From Pigmentiphaga humi (lineage in GTDB: Bacteria; Pseudomonadota; Gammaproteobacteria; Burkholderiales; Burkholderiaceae_B): a stretch of DNA of 64,000 nucleotides. The stretch is taken from the NCBI RefSeq assembly GCF_900606115.1, contig NZ_UWPJ01000026.1, positions 62,001-126,000 on the forward strand, written 5' to 3'. Below, one piece after another: positions 21,037-30,598 of this stretch. A program made the position numbers and the translations under genes. Positions within the stretch are counted from its first letter, which is position 1. The number at the start of each line of letters is the position of its first letter. The notes under the pieces are model-generated. The model saw only the letters and a program-made list of their open reading frames with translations, did not search any database and had not been told where the DNA came from.

Positions 21037-21354
21037 ATGAGCGTTCGCACCCTGCTCATCGCCGGCATTATCGGCACCGCCACCGTGATGGGTGGCTGCA
21101 CTTCGACCCGCACGCACCAGTCGGCGGACGAGTATGTCAGCGACGCGGCCATTACCACCAAGGTCAAGGCCGCCCTGGTATCCGCCAAGGACGTCAGCGC
21201 CGCCGACGTCAACGTCGAAACTTTCCGCCGCACCGTGCAACTGTCCGGTTTCGTCGACTCTTCGGCCCAGATCAACCGTGCCGTGGAAATCGCCCGCGGC
21301 GTGGAAGGCGTGCAGAGCGTGAAGAACGACCTGCGCGTCAAGGGCGGCCGCTAA
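21037..21354 (+). CDS. BON-domain lipoprotein
   Basis: A 105-residue exported lipoprotein with a lipobox (VMGGC, Cys about residue 21) after a hydrophobic signal. A single BON domain (about residues 37-102: DAAITTKVKAALV, VNVETFRRTVQLSGFV, GVEGVQSVKNDLRV) follows. BON domains bind phospholipid and occur in osmotic-shock proteins such as OsmY. An AAGGAG ribosome site lies 7 bases upstream. Likely acts at the outer membrane or periplasm during stress, with the DUF1328 protein. Confidence 0.92.
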   Translation: MSVRTLLIAGIIGTATVMGGCTSTRTHQSADEYVSDAAITTKVKAALVSAKDVSAADVNVETFRRTVQLSGFVDSSAQINRAVEIARGVEGVQSVKNDLRVKGGR

Positions 21355-21382
21355 CGCCCACGCCGCCCCCGCGGCGCCTCTT

Positions 21383-21421
21383 CCGCCCCGGCATCGCCTC
21401 TCAGGCGCGATGCCGGGGCGG
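21383..21421 (+). terminator. Strong hairpin after the BON gene
   Basis: A 15-bp GC-rich stem (21383-21397 with 21407-21421, CCGCCCCGGCATCGC) with a 9-base loop lies 29 bases after the stop. No T run follows, so it may be a non-classical terminator. Confidence 0.5.
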
Positions 21422-21564
21422 AGCCGTTTCCAGCGCCCCCTTGCCACGATCCTTGACAGGCCCAGCCGCCCCCCACACAATCGGCCGACCCGGCGCGGCG
21501 CCGCCTTGCGCCGCAATCACTACCTCCGTCCGGCGCGTCCGCACGAAACTTTAGCAACATTGGC

Positions 21565-22653
21565 ATGGCATTCCCTCCGTTCGATTTTCTCGGCCAGCAG
21601 TGGGCTGGCGCCGTCGATTGGCTCACCGTCCATCTCGTGGTCCCGGCCATACAAGGGCTGGACCTCGCCGCCCGCCTGGGCGATCCGCGGGAAATAGCCG
21701 AAGCGGTGCTGATTGCGGCGATACAGCTGTTCCTGATCGGCGGCGTGATGCGCCCGCTGGAAAGCCTGCTGCCGGCCGAACGCTGGGAGGACCGCCGCCA
21801 TACCACGGTGGATAGAAGCTACACGCTGCTCATGCTGCTGGGGCTGTTCCCGCTGTTCAGCTTCCTGGTGCTGATGCCGTTTGCCCACATGCTGGGCGGC
21901 GGCGCGGCAACCGACGAACCGAGCGGGCTGAAGGCCTGGATCCCTTGGTTCGGCGACCATCCCTATATTCTGTTCGCGGTCTACTACGTGATCTATGACT
22001 GCGTGTACTACTGGATGCACCGCGCGCAGCACGTGCTGCCCTGGTGGTGGGCCATGCACAGCATGCACCACAGCCAACGCCAGATGAGCTGCTGGTCGAA
22101 CGACCGCAGCCATTATCTGGACGGGATGCTGCAATCCTTCATCCTGGCTTCGGTAGGGCTGGCGATGGGCGTGGAACCCTCCGAGTTCGCGCTGCTGGGG
22201 CTGTTGAGCGAACTGGTACAGAACTTCTCGCACGCCAACGTGGCGCTGCGCCTGGGCAAACTGGGCAAGATCGGCGAACGCCTGATGGTGGGGCCGCGTT
22301 TCCACCGCAACCATCACATGCTGCGCGACCCCGAGCGCCCGCTGCGCCACAACTGCAACTTCGGCCAGGTACTGCCGTGGTGGGACCAGCTCTTCGGCAC
22401 CGCCCTGTACCACGATGAACCCCTGCGCCCCACCGGCGTCAGCGACCCGGAAGTGGACGCCGACAACGAACGCGGCCTGGTCGCCATGCAGTGGTACACC
22501 CTGCGCCGCTTCTGGGGCGCCGTGACGCGCCTGAACGGGTGGAAGCCGGGCGACGTCTCGTTCTCCATGCCCGGCTACGTGCCGGTCCATGATGAGGCGG
22601 CCCCTCCCGTACTCGCTGATGCGCGCACTCCAGGGGGCGCGCAAAGCACGTAG
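21565..22653 (+). CDS. Fatty acid hydroxylase / sterol desaturase family membrane protein
   Basis: A 362-residue integral membrane di-iron enzyme. The His-box cluster is present: HRAQH near residue 152, HSMHHS near residue 168, and RFHRNHHM near residue 250, with at least four hydrophobic segments before them. The family hydroxylates or desaturates lipid tails; here the substrate is unknown. It converges with htpX, only 6 bases apart, and the two genes likely terminate against each other. Start by the first Met of the conserved frame. Confidence 0.88.
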   Translation: MAFPPFDFLGQQWAGAVDWLTVHLVVPAIQGLDLAARLGDPREIAEAVLIAAIQLFLIGGVMRPLESLLPAERWEDRRHTTVDRSYTLLMLLGLFPLFSFLVLMPFAHMLGGGAATDEPSGLKAWIPWFGDHPYILFAVYYVIYDCVYYWMHRAQHVLPWWWAMHSMHHSQRQMSCWSNDRSHYLDGMLQSFILASVGLAMGVEPSEFALLGLLSELVQNFSHANVALRLGKLGKIGERLMVGPRFHRNHHMLRDPERPLRHNCNFGQVLPWWDQLFGTALYHDEPLRPTGVSDPEVDADNERGLVAMQWYTLRRFWGAVTRLNGWKPGDVSFSMPGYVPVHDEAAPPVLADARTPGGAQST

Positions 22654-22659
22654 AGGGCT

Positions 22660-23547
22660 CTACCTCTTGCCCCCCGCAGCCATCAAGGCGCGGATGCGGT
22701 CTTCGATGGGGGGGTGCGAGGCGAACAGGGCGCCCAGTCCGCTCTTGCCACCGGAAATGCCGGAGGCCTCGAAGCTCTTGGGCAGTTCGCCCGGCGCCAT
22801 GCCGCCCAGGCGGGCCAGCGCGCGGATCATCGGCTCGCGCGCGCCCAGCAGGTAGGCCGAGCCGGCATCGGCGCGGTATTCGCGCTGGCGCGAGAACCAG
22901 GCGACGATGACGGAGGCCAGGATGCCGAAGACCAGTTCACAGACGATGACCGTGGCGAAATAGCCGATGCCGCCGCCGCGTTCGTTCTTGAGCACCATGC
23001 GGTCGACAAAGTAGCCCACCACGCGCGCCAGGAACACCACGAAGGTGTTGACGACGCCCTGGATCAACGTGAGCGTGATCATGTCGCCATTGGCGATGTG
23101 CGCCACTTCGTGTCCCAGCACCGCGCTGACTTCTTCTTCGGTCATGCCGCGCAGCAGGCCGGTGGACACCGCGACCAGCGCGTCGTTCTTGAAGGCGCCG
23201 GTGGCGAAGGCATTGGGCTCGCCCTCGTAGATCGCCACTTCCGGGCGGCCGATGCCGGCCCGGTCGGCAAGCTGGTGCACCGTATCGACCAGCCATTGTT
23301 CTTCCGCGCTGCCGGGCGCCTGCGGATCGATCACCCGCGCGCCCGTGCTCATCTTGGCCATCGGCTTGCTCATCAGCAGCGAGATGGTGGCGCCCGTGAA
23401 ACCGACGATCAGCGAGAAAATCGCCAATTGCTGGATGTCCAGCCCGTTGGCGGTGAGGAAACGGTTGACGCCGAATAGACTCAGCGTCGCCGTCAATACC
23501 AGCATGACGGCGACGTTGGTCGCGAGAAATAGCATGATGCGTTTCAT
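22660..23547 (-). CDS. htpX: Membrane zinc protease HtpX
   Basis: Inner-membrane M48 metalloprotease that clears damaged membrane proteins alongside FtsH. The 295-residue protein starts [18 protein letters not shown] and has two N-terminal and two central membrane segments. The HEVAH zinc motif lies at residues 146-150 and the third ligand is in [14 protein letters not shown] near residue 225. The frame extends upstream without similarity, so 23547 is used. In many bacteria it is heat-shock or Cpx controlled; no such site is evident here. Confidence 0.96.
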   Translation of the reverse strand: MKRIMLFLATNVAVMLVLTATLSLFGVNRFLTANGLDIQQLAIFSLIVGFTGATISLLMSKPMAKMSTGARVIDPQAPGSAEEQWLVDTVHQLADRAGIGRPEVAIYEGEPNAFATGAFKNDALVAVSTGLLRGMTEEEVSAVLGHEVAHIANGDMITLTLIQGVVNTFVVFLARVVGYFVDRMVLKNERGGGIGYFATVIVCELVFGILASVIVAWFSRQREYRADAGSAYLLGAREPMIRALARLGGMAPGELPKSFEASGISGGKSGLGALFASHPPIEDRIRALMAAGGKR

Positions 23548-23807
23548 GAGGGCTTGAAGCTCCGAATACTTTTGATTTGTTCCGGGGTGGTTTCCCCTCG
23601 GCTTTCCGGGAACCGCCCCGCGCGGCGCCGCATGTGACGGCAGCGGATACCCGAAAGTTCCCGCGGTCCGCCGCAGAACGGACCGCAAGCCTGGATACCC
23701 GTTTCCCGGTCAGGCCTATATGGTAGCCGGGGCGGCCATTTCAAGGGAAATGCCGCCTATGCCCAGCGCTACAATCCAGCCGTCCACACCCCGGCCCGTC
23801 GCCTTCC

Positions 23808-24662
23808 ATGCAAGCACTCTGGATGCTGTTCGCCTCGCTGATGTTCGCGATCATGGGCATGTTCGTGAAGCTCTCCGCCGATCAGGCCTCGCTGGCGCAG
23901 ATCATCCTGTTCCGCGGCCTGCCCACCGCCGTGGGCATCCTCGCCTGGGCCTGCGCCACGCGGCGCCAGATCGTGCCGCCCACCTGGCGCCTGCACATCA
24001 TGCGCAACATCGCCGGCGTGGGCTCGATCTGGCTGTCTTTCTTCGCGATGAGCAGGCTGCCGCTGGCCACGGCCGTCACGCTGAACTACACCTCGCCGCT
24101 ATTCGTGGCCGGATGGATGATCTGGCAGGCGCGCGACGCTACCGACCGGCTGCGCACCCTGGCGGTGATTGCCGGATTCGCCGGCGTCATCGCCATCCTG
24201 CGGCCCACGCTGGACCACTCGCAGTGGCTGCCGGCCCTGCTCGGCCTGGGCGCGGGCTGCCTGACCTCGATCGCGGTCCTGCAGGTGCGCTCGCTGGGCC
24301 GGGCCGGCGAGCCGGAATGGCGCATCGTGCTGTTCTTCGCGCTGTCCACGACGCTGACCGGCGGCCTCGCCACGCTCGCCTCGGGCTGGACGCCGCTGTC
24401 GCCCTATGGCTGGAGCACCCTGATGGGCGTGGGCATCAGCGGCCTGCTCGGACAATTCGCCATGACCCGCGCCTTCAGCCGCGGCTCGGCGGCGCTCTCG
24501 TCCGTGCTGCAATACAGCACCATTCCCTTTTCCATCCTGCTCGGCTACCTGTTCTGGGCCGACCAGCCCGACGGGATAGCATGGCTGGGCATGCTGTTGA
24601 TCGCGTCGGCCGGCCTGGCCTCGACCTGGCGCACGCTGGTGCTTTCGAGGCGCGGCGGCTAG
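23808..24662 (+). CDS. DMT-superfamily (EamA) permease
   Basis: A 284-residue protein with about ten membrane segments in two EamA repeats (residues about 1-135 and 145-280). LPLATAVTLNYTSPLFVAG is the typical end of helix 4. Exporter or importer of an unknown small metabolite. No partner genes. Divergent from htpX over 260 bases. A short GC hairpin followed by TTT at 24673-24692 may end the transcript. Confidence 0.87.
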   Translation: MQALWMLFASLMFAIMGMFVKLSADQASLAQIILFRGLPTAVGILAWACATRRQIVPPTWRLHIMRNIAGVGSIWLSFFAMSRLPLATAVTLNYTSPLFVAGWMIWQARDATDRLRTLAVIAGFAGVIAILRPTLDHSQWLPALLGLGAGCLTSIAVLQVRSLGRAGEPEWRIVLFFALSTTLTGGLATLASGWTPLSPYGWSTLMGVGISGLLGQFAMTRAFSRGSAALSSVLQYSTIPFSILLGYLFWADQPDGIAWLGMLLIASAGLASTWRTLVLSRRGG

Positions 24663-24765
24663 CGCCGGAAGGCGGGCCCACGGGGCCCGTTTGCGGGCGG
24701 GCCGGCCATGCTGGCTTGCGGCAAAGCGCCAGCGGGTTCACACTTGGGGGTCCTTATTGCCGTCC

Positions 24766-25773
24766 ATGCCCATGCCCCGCAAGCTGTCCGTCCTCGATCT
24801 GAGCCCCATCCCCGCCGGCCACACTCCCACCGACGCCCTGGCCAACAGCGTGGATCTCGCCCGCCACGCCGAAGCGGCCGGCTACCACCGCTACTGGCTG
24901 GCCGAGCACCACAATACCGGCATGCTGGCGTGCTCGGCGCCCGAGCTGCTGATCACGCGGATCGCCGCCGCGACCACGACGCTGCGCGTGGGTTCGGGCG
25001 GCACCATGCTGCCCAATCACAGCCCGCTCAAGGTCGCCGAGGTGTTCCGGGTGCTGGAAGCCATGTTTCCGGGCCGCATCGACCTCGGGCTCGGACGCGC
25101 GCCCGGCACCGACCCCGTGACCGCCAGCGCGCTGCGCCGCGGCGCGGCGGGCGCCGACGATTTCCCCGGGCAACTGGCCGACCTGGTCGGCTATCTGAAA
25201 GACGTCATGCCCGACGGTCATCCCCATGCCCGCGTGCGCGCCACCCCCGTGGGCGTGCCCTGCCCGCCCATCTGGATACTGGGCTCCAGCCTGTACGGCG
25301 CGCGCGTGGCCGCCGTCAACGGCTTCGGCTTCGCCTACGCGCACCACATCGTGCCGGAGAACGCGCACGCCGCCATGCGCCTGTACCGCGAGGAATTCCG
25401 CGCCTCCCCGTTCGGCCACGAGCCGCGCGCCATCCTCGCCGTCTCGGCCATCTGCGCCCCCGAAGAGGACGAGGCCGAGCGCCTGGCCGCCACGGCAGAC
25501 CTCAGCATGATGCGCACGCGCACCGGGCGCACGCGCCATCCGCTGCCCAGCGTGGAAGAAGCCCTGGCCTATGTCTACCAGCCCGAAGAGGAAGCGCTGC
25601 GCCAGTACAACCGCACCCGCATCCACATCGGCACGCCGCAGGCGCTGCACGCCGCCATCGGCACGCTGGCCGACGAGACCCTGGCCGACGAAATCATGGT
25701 CACCTCGCAGATCCACCATCACCCGTACCGGGTGCGCAGCTACCAGTTGCTCGCGCAGGCGCTGATGCCCTGA
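24766..25773 (+). CDS. Luciferase-like flavin monooxygenase (LLM class)
   Basis: A 335-residue protein of the bacterial luciferase-like, F420/FMN-dependent superfamily, in the group with MsnO8/YhbW-type members. The N-terminus [13 protein letters not shown] is followed by [11 protein letters not shown] near residue 43, which is diagnostic. [19 protein letters not shown] and [16 protein letters not shown] come next. Function unassigned; the family oxidises small substrates with reduced flavin from a partner. Two Mets (24766, 24772) are possible starts. It is 37 bases before the 3-hydroxybutyrate dehydrogenase gene and may be cotranscribed. Confidence 0.88.
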   Translation: MPMPRKLSVLDLSPIPAGHTPTDALANSVDLARHAEAAGYHRYWLAEHHNTGMLACSAPELLITRIAAATTTLRVGSGGTMLPNHSPLKVAEVFRVLEAMFPGRIDLGLGRAPGTDPVTASALRRGAAGADDFPGQLADLVGYLKDVMPDGHPHARVRATPVGVPCPPIWILGSSLYGARVAAVNGFGFAYAHHIVPENAHAAMRLYREEFRASPFGHEPRAILAVSAICAPEEDEAERLAATADLSMMRTRTGRTRHPLPSVEEALAYVYQPEEEALRQYNRTRIHIGTPQALHAAIGTLADETLADEIMVTSQIHHHPYRVRSYQLLAQALMP

Positions 25774-25810
25774 TCGCACCGTTTCCATTTCTCCATCGAA
25801 GGACCACTTC

Positions 25811-26593
25811 ATGCAGCTCCAAGGAAAAGTCGCCCTCGTCACCGGCGCCGCCAGCGGCATCGGCAAAGAGATCGCCGACGCGCTGGCCGCCGCAGGCGCC
25901 GCGGTCGCCATCGCCGACATCAATCTCGCTGCCGCGCAGGCCGTGGCCGAGGATCTCAAGCTCAAGGGCTGCCAGGCCATGGCGGTGGACTTCGACGTAA
26001 CCGACGAGGCGGCCGTCGAGCAAGGCACGCAGCGCGTGGTCGATACGTTCGGCAGCGTGGACATCCTGGTGTCCAACGCCGGCATCCAGGTCGTCAACCC
26101 GATCGACCAGTTCGCCTACGCCGACTGGAAAAGGGTGATGGCCATCCACGTGGACGGCGCTTTCCTCACCACCAAGGCCGCCCTCAAGCACATGTACAAG
26201 GACGACCGCGGCGGCATCGTCATCTACACCGGCTCGGTGCACTCGCACCTGGCCTCGCCGCTCAAGGCCGCCTACGTCACCGCCAAGCACGGCCTGCTCG
26301 GGCTGGCGCGCGTGCTCGCCAAGGAAGGCGCTCCGCACAACGTGCGTTCGCACGTGGTCTGCCCCGGCTTCGTGCGCACGCCGCTGGTCGAGAAGCAGAT
26401 TCCCGAACAGGCCGAGGAACTCGGCATCAGCGAAGATGAAGTCATCAAGAAAGTGATGCTGGGCAACACGGTCGACGGCGAATTCACCACGCTGCAGGAC
26501 GTCGCGCAGACCGTGCTGTTCCTCTCCACGTTCCCGACGGCGGCCTTCACGGGCCAGTCCTTCGTCGTCAGCCACGGCTGGTACATGCACTAA
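25811..26593 (+). CDS. 3-hydroxybutyrate dehydrogenase (SDR family)
   Basis: A 260-residue short-chain dehydrogenase. It has the NAD site [13 protein letters not shown] (about residues 10-22), NAG at about residue 90, Ser in TGSVHS near 140 and the catalytic YVTAK near residue 155. The pattern [19 protein letters not shown] and the C-terminal SHGWYMH closely match D-3-hydroxybutyrate dehydrogenases of PHB metabolism. It would interconvert 3-hydroxybutyrate and acetoacetate in the cytoplasm. It ends immediately before the second dispersed repeat. Confidence 0.88.
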   Translation: MQLQGKVALVTGAASGIGKEIADALAAAGAAVAIADINLAAAQAVAEDLKLKGCQAMAVDFDVTDEAAVEQGTQRVVDTFGSVDILVSNAGIQVVNPIDQFAYADWKRVMAIHVDGAFLTTKAALKHMYKDDRGGIVIYTGSVHSHLASPLKAAYVTAKHGLLGLARVLAKEGAPHNVRSHVVCPGFVRTPLVEKQIPEQAEELGISEDEVIKKVMLGNTVDGEFTTLQDVAQTVLFLSTFPTAAFTGQSFVVSHGWYMH

Positions 26594-26597
26594 TAGG

Positions 26598-26753
26598 TCC
26601 CCGTACGCGCTTACGCGCGCCCAGTATGGTGAGCCCCCAGCCGCTACGCGGCAGCCCCCCGAGGGGGCCTGGGCCCGCCTTGGGGCGGCCCGGCGCCGGG
26701 CCCAGGGGCTCTACTTGCGGACCGGCGGAGCCGGATCCGCTGTGCCCTTGGTT
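26598..26753 (+). repeat. Dispersed GC-rich intergenic repeat, copy 2
   Basis: Reverse-complement copy of 4917-5132. The main block is 26598-26706 and the shorter GGCGGAGCCGGATCCGC part is 26720-26753. This copy lacks the roughly 70-base spacer found in copy 1. It lies between the dehydrogenase stop and the patatin start. Confidence 0.75.
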
Positions 26754-26800
26754 TGATTCAGCGCACTTTGTAGCGTTGCAGGTATGAATAGCGGATACGC

Positions 26801-27967
26801 ATGACGGGAAACGACTCCGACCGCGGGACGCGCGGCTATGACACGGTTGCTCTGGTGCTGCAAGGCGGAGGAGCGCTGGGCTCCTACCAGGGGGGCATCT
26901 ACGAGGGCCTGGCCGAGGCGGGCCTGCAACCGGACTGGATCGCCGGCATTTCCATCGGCGCGATCAACGCGGCGATCATCGCCGGCAATCCGCCCGAGCG
27001 CCGCGTCGAGCAGGTGCGGCGCTTCTGGGAGCACATCTGCCAGCCGCCGCTGCTGCCGCCCACGCCGGTCGATGCGCTGCGCGACACCCTGGCCATGCTC
27101 CCGGCCCCCGCCGGCACGGCGGTCAGCGCCTGGGAAGCGTGGCGCGCGGTGCTCGAAGGGCAGAACGGCTTCTTCGTGCCGCGGCTGGTTCCCTCGTGGC
27201 CGCTGCTGCACAATCCGGAGACCGCCAGCGTCTACGACAGCGGCCCGCTCAAACGCACGCTCGAGGAATTCGTCGACTTCGAACTGCTCAATTCGGGCGC
27301 CATGCGGGTCTCGGTAGGCGCAGTCAATGTGCAGACGGGCAACTTCGCGTACTTCGACAACACCGAGCAGCCGCTCACCGCCGACCACATCATGGCCTCG
27401 GCCGCGCTGCCCCCCGGCTTCGCCCCGGTGCAGATCGACGGCGAATACTACTGGGACGGCGGCATCGTCTCGAATACCCCGCTCTACAAAATCCTGCAAT
27501 CCAACCCCGAGCGCTATGCGCTGATCTTCCAGGTCGACCTGTGGAGCGCGCACGGCCAGTTGCCGGGCAACCTGGCCGAGGTGCCGATCCGCCAGAAGGA
27601 CATCCAGTATTCCAGCCGCACCCGCCTGGTCACCGACTATATGCGCGACGTCCAGGAATACCGGGGCCTGCTGCGCGAGATGCTCAAGCACATGCCGGCC
27701 GGCCACGACGGCGAGCCCTGGATGAAGCGCGCCTGCGAACTGGCCAGCGACCGGCGCATCAACGTGATCCACCTGATCTACCGCGGCGACAAGTCCGAGG
27801 CGCCCTACAAGGACTACCAGTTCGGCCGCCTGGGCATGGAAGAACGCTGGAGCGGCGGCCTGACCGACATCCGCCGCACCCTGGCCCATCCTTCCTGGCT
27901 GGACCTGCCCAGCGCCGAGCATCCCTTCGTCACGCACGACGTCCATCGTCCCTCCAGCGGGCGTTGA
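26801..27967 (+). CDS. Patatin-like phospholipase
   Basis: A 388-residue patatin-domain lipase with a C-terminal DUF3734-like part. The oxyanion loop LQGGGALGSYQ is at about residues 15-25, the nucleophile is Ser51 in GISIG, and the catalytic Asp219 is in DGGIVSNTP. The Ser-Asp dyad is intact, so it should be an active acyl hydrolase. No signal peptide, hence cytoplasmic or membrane-associated; one candidate role is PHB- or lipid-linked turnover next to 3-hydroxybutyrate dehydrogenase. The next gene starts 4 bases after its stop. Confidence 0.9.
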   Translation: MTGNDSDRGTRGYDTVALVLQGGGALGSYQGGIYEGLAEAGLQPDWIAGISIGAINAAIIAGNPPERRVEQVRRFWEHICQPPLLPPTPVDALRDTLAMLPAPAGTAVSAWEAWRAVLEGQNGFFVPRLVPSWPLLHNPETASVYDSGPLKRTLEEFVDFELLNSGAMRVSVGAVNVQTGNFAYFDNTEQPLTADHIMASAALPPGFAPVQIDGEYYWDGGIVSNTPLYKILQSNPERYALIFQVDLWSAHGQLPGNLAEVPIRQKDIQYSSRTRLVTDYMRDVQEYRGLLREMLKHMPAGHDGEPWMKRACELASDRRINVIHLIYRGDKSEAPYKDYQFGRLGMEERWSGGLTDIRRTLAHPSWLDLPSAEHPFVTHDVHRPSSGR

Positions 27968-27971
27968 CGGC

Positions 27972-29636
27972 ATGAACGGCTATCTCACGCTGCTCGACAT
28001 CGCCGGCTACGTCGCCCTGCTGCTATGGGGCGTGCATATGGTGCAAACCGGCATCCAGCGTGCTTTCGGGCCGCGCCTGCGCACGATCCTGGGCGTGGCG
28101 CTGGGCAACCGCGTATATGCCTTTTTCGCCGGGCTGGGCGTAACCGCCATTCTCCAGAGCAGCACGGCCACCGGCCTGATCGTGGCGGGGTTCGCCGCCA
28201 GCGGCCTGGTCGGGCTGGTGCCCGCGCTGGGCGCGATGCTCGGCGCCAACGTCGGCACCACGCTGATCGTGCAGATCCTTTCCTTCGACATCGTGCGCAT
28301 CGCGCCGGTGCTGGTCCTGGTCGGCGTGCTCATGTTCCGGCGCGGCAACGCCACTCACGTGCGCGATCTGGGGCGCGTGTTCATCGGCCTGGGCCTGCTG
28401 CTGCTCGGCCTGCACCTGCTGATGTCTGAACTCCAGCCCTACCGCGACCTGCCCGCGCTGAAAACGGCGCTGGCCGCGCTCTCGGGCCAGCCGGGCCTGG
28501 CCATCATCCTGTCCGCCCTGCTCGCCTGGGCGGCCCATTCCAGCGTGGCGGTGGTCGTGCTGACCATGTCTTTCTCCGCCCAGGGGCTGCTGCCGCTGGA
28601 CGTGGCGTTCGCGCTGGTCCTGGGCGCCAATCTCGGCACCGCCGTCAATCCCCTGCTGGAAGGCTCGGCCAAGAACGACCCGCAGGCACGCCGGCTGCCG
28701 CTGGGCAACCTGCTGACCCGCGCAGTGGGGGTGGTCATCGGCCTGGCCTTGCTGCGCCACGTCCATCCCTGGATGGGCGAACTGGCCGGCGACAACGCCC
28801 GCGCGGTGGCCAACTTCCACACCATTTTCAATCTGGTGCTGGCCGCGGTGTTCCTGCCGCTGCTCACGCCCTACGCCGCATTGCTGCGGCGCTGGCTGCC
28901 GGCCCGGCCGTCGGCCGACGCCGGCCATCCCCTCTACCTGGACAGCGCCGCGCGCAGCCTGCCCGTGGTGGCGCTGGGCAATGCCGCGCGCGAGGCGCTG
29001 CGCATGGCCGACACGCTGCAAGCCATGCTGCATCATTCGCGCCAAGCGCTGGCCAAGGCCGACCGCAAGCGCATCGCCGAGGCGCGCCGGCTGGACGACG
29101 TGCTGGACCGGCTCAACAGCGCCATCAAGACCTACGTGGCCAGCCTGGAACAGGACGACATGACGGCCGAGGACGGGCAGCGCGCCGACGAAATTCTGGC
29201 CTTCATCACCAACCTGGAACACGCCGGCGACGTGATCGACAAGAACCTGCTCAACGACATCGGCAAGCTCAACAAGCGCGGCCTGACTTTCTCGCCCGAA
29301 GGCAAGCGGGAACTGGACGACATGCACGGCAGGCTCGAAGTCAACCTGCGCCTGGCGGCATCGCTGTTCGTCACCACCGACGAGCGCGCGGCGCGCTTGC
29401 TCGCGGCGGAAAAAGAAACCTTCCGGAACCTGGAAAGCCGGGCCACGCAAGCCCATTTCGAACGCTTGCGCAGCGGCCGCGTGGATACCGCGGAAACCAG
29501 CGCGCTGCACCTGGACGTCCTGCGCGACCTTCGCCGCATCAACAGCCACCTGGTCGCCTCGGCCGCCTATCCGACGCGCACCGGCGGCGCGGCCCGGCCC
29601 GTGGAAGAGGACGACGAGGCGGAAGGCCGGGAGTAG
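27972..29636 (+). CDS. Na+/phosphate cotransporter with PhoU-like domain
   Basis: A 554-residue protein. Two Na_Pi_cotrans repeats hold the paired motifs AILQSSTATGLIV (about residue 57) and WAAHSSVAVVVL (about residue 187). A cytoplasmic helical PhoU-like domain follows (about residues 340-540). The family imports phosphate or related anions with Na+ (NptA/YjbB type). It starts 4 bases after the patatin gene, so the two are translationally close. Confidence 0.9.
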   Translation: MNGYLTLLDIAGYVALLLWGVHMVQTGIQRAFGPRLRTILGVALGNRVYAFFAGLGVTAILQSSTATGLIVAGFAASGLVGLVPALGAMLGANVGTTLIVQILSFDIVRIAPVLVLVGVLMFRRGNATHVRDLGRVFIGLGLLLLGLHLLMSELQPYRDLPALKTALAALSGQPGLAIILSALLAWAAHSSVAVVVLTMSFSAQGLLPLDVAFALVLGANLGTAVNPLLEGSAKNDPQARRLPLGNLLTRAVGVVIGLALLRHVHPWMGELAGDNARAVANFHTIFNLVLAAVFLPLLTPYAALLRRWLPARPSADAGHPLYLDSAARSLPVVALGNAAREALRMADTLQAMLHHSRQALAKADRKRIAEARRLDDVLDRLNSAIKTYVASLEQDDMTAEDGQRADEILAFITNLEHAGDVIDKNLLNDIGKLNKRGLTFSPEGKRELDDMHGRLEVNLRLAASLFVTTDERAARLLAAEKETFRNLESRATQAHFERLRSGRVDTAETSALHLDVLRDLRRINSHLVASAAYPTRTGGAARPVEEDDEAEGRE

Positions 29637-29656
29637 GCTATCCGGCGCATGGCCCG

Positions 29657-30502
29657 TCAGTGGCGATGCCCGCCTGCGGCCTCGACCTGCGCCGCCGGCG
29701 CCCCGGCCCGGGCCTCCATCGCGTGGACGTGTTTGTGGAATGCCGAATTGATCAGCCAGACGGCCGCCACGCCCGTCACGATCAGCGCGAATTGCGGCAA
29801 GCTGTCGCGCAGCGTGGCGCGGCGCTGCATCTGCGGCATCAGATCGGCCACCGCGATATAGATGAAGCTGCTGGCCGCCAGGGTCAGCACATAGGGCAGC
29901 CATTGCTGCGAGCCGGCCAGCAAGGCATAGCCCACCACGCCACCCACGACCGCGGTCAGGCTGGACAGCACGTTGAAGAACAAGGCCCGCTTGCGCGTAA
30001 AGCCCGCATTGACCAGAACGATGAAATCGCCGAGTTCCTGCGGGATCTCGTGGGCCGCGATGGTCACCGTCGTCAGCACTCCCAGCATGGGATCGGCCAG
30101 GAAAGCCGCGGCGATGACGATGCCGTCGCAGAAGTTGTGCAGGCCGTCGCCCACCAGCACGGCCAGGCCGCCCCGCCCCGCCTCGTGCGCATCGTGGCCC
30201 GGCGGATGTCCATGGCCGTCGTGCTCATGGTGGTGATTGTGGCGCAGCACGGCCAGCTTCTCGAGCATGAAGAAACCCAGCAGCCCCGCCAGCAGCAGGG
30301 CGAACAGCACGCGCGTATCGGCCTGCGACTCGAAGGCCTCGGGCAGCGTGTGCAGCAGCGCCACCGAGAGCATCACCCCCACGGAAAAGCTGATCATTTG
30401 GTGAAGATGGCGGGCGAAATACCGGAAAGCCAGCCAGCCGGCCACGACGACCGAGAGGACACCGCTCGCCAGCGTGGCAAGCAGGATGTAGGTTAGGGTC
30501 AC
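29657..30502 (-). CDS. ZIP-family divalent metal transporter
   Basis: A 281-residue protein with about eight membrane segments. The metal site in helices 4 and 5 reads HNFCDGIVI and AAHEIPQELGDF, as in ZIP zinc/iron permeases. A His-rich cytoplasmic loop (RHNHHHEHDGHGHPPGHDAH, about residues 88-107) probably senses or buffers zinc. Convergent with the phosphate transporter gene, 20 bases apart. Ion preference (Zn2+, Fe2+ or other) is not decidable here. Confidence 0.92.
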   Translation of the reverse strand: MTLTYILLATLASGVLSVVVAGWLAFRYFARHLHQMISFSVGVMLSVALLHTLPEAFESQADTRVLFALLLAGLLGFFMLEKLAVLRHNHHHEHDGHGHPPGHDAHEAGRGGLAVLVGDGLHNFCDGIVIAAAFLADPMLGVLTTVTIAAHEIPQELGDFIVLVNAGFTRKRALFFNVLSSLTAVVGGVVGYALLAGSQQWLPYVLTLAASSFIYIAVADLMPQMQRRATLRDSLPQFALIVTGVAAVWLINSAFHKHVHAMEARAGAPAAQVEAAGGHRH

Positions 30503-30578
30503 GGGATGCTCGTGAAACTCAGTTGCAGAAACAGGAGTATACGTAACTTCCCGAAAAATCCGAACTGCGCGCCTGCGC

Positions 30579-30598
30579 CGACGGGCAAACCGGCGCTC
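30579..30598 (+). repeat. 20-bp direct repeat flanking the PIN gene, copy 1
   Basis: CGACGGGCAAACCGGCGCTC overlaps the last base of the PIN gene's stop codon. It matches 31218-31237 with a single mismatch, in the same orientation. The pair brackets the gene almost exactly. Confidence 0.7.

Noticed and set aside
28023-29903. 626-codon minus-strand frame opposite the Na/Pi transporter
   Set aside because: Composition artefact of high GC; no ribosome site or recognisable motif, and it is fully covered by a real gene.
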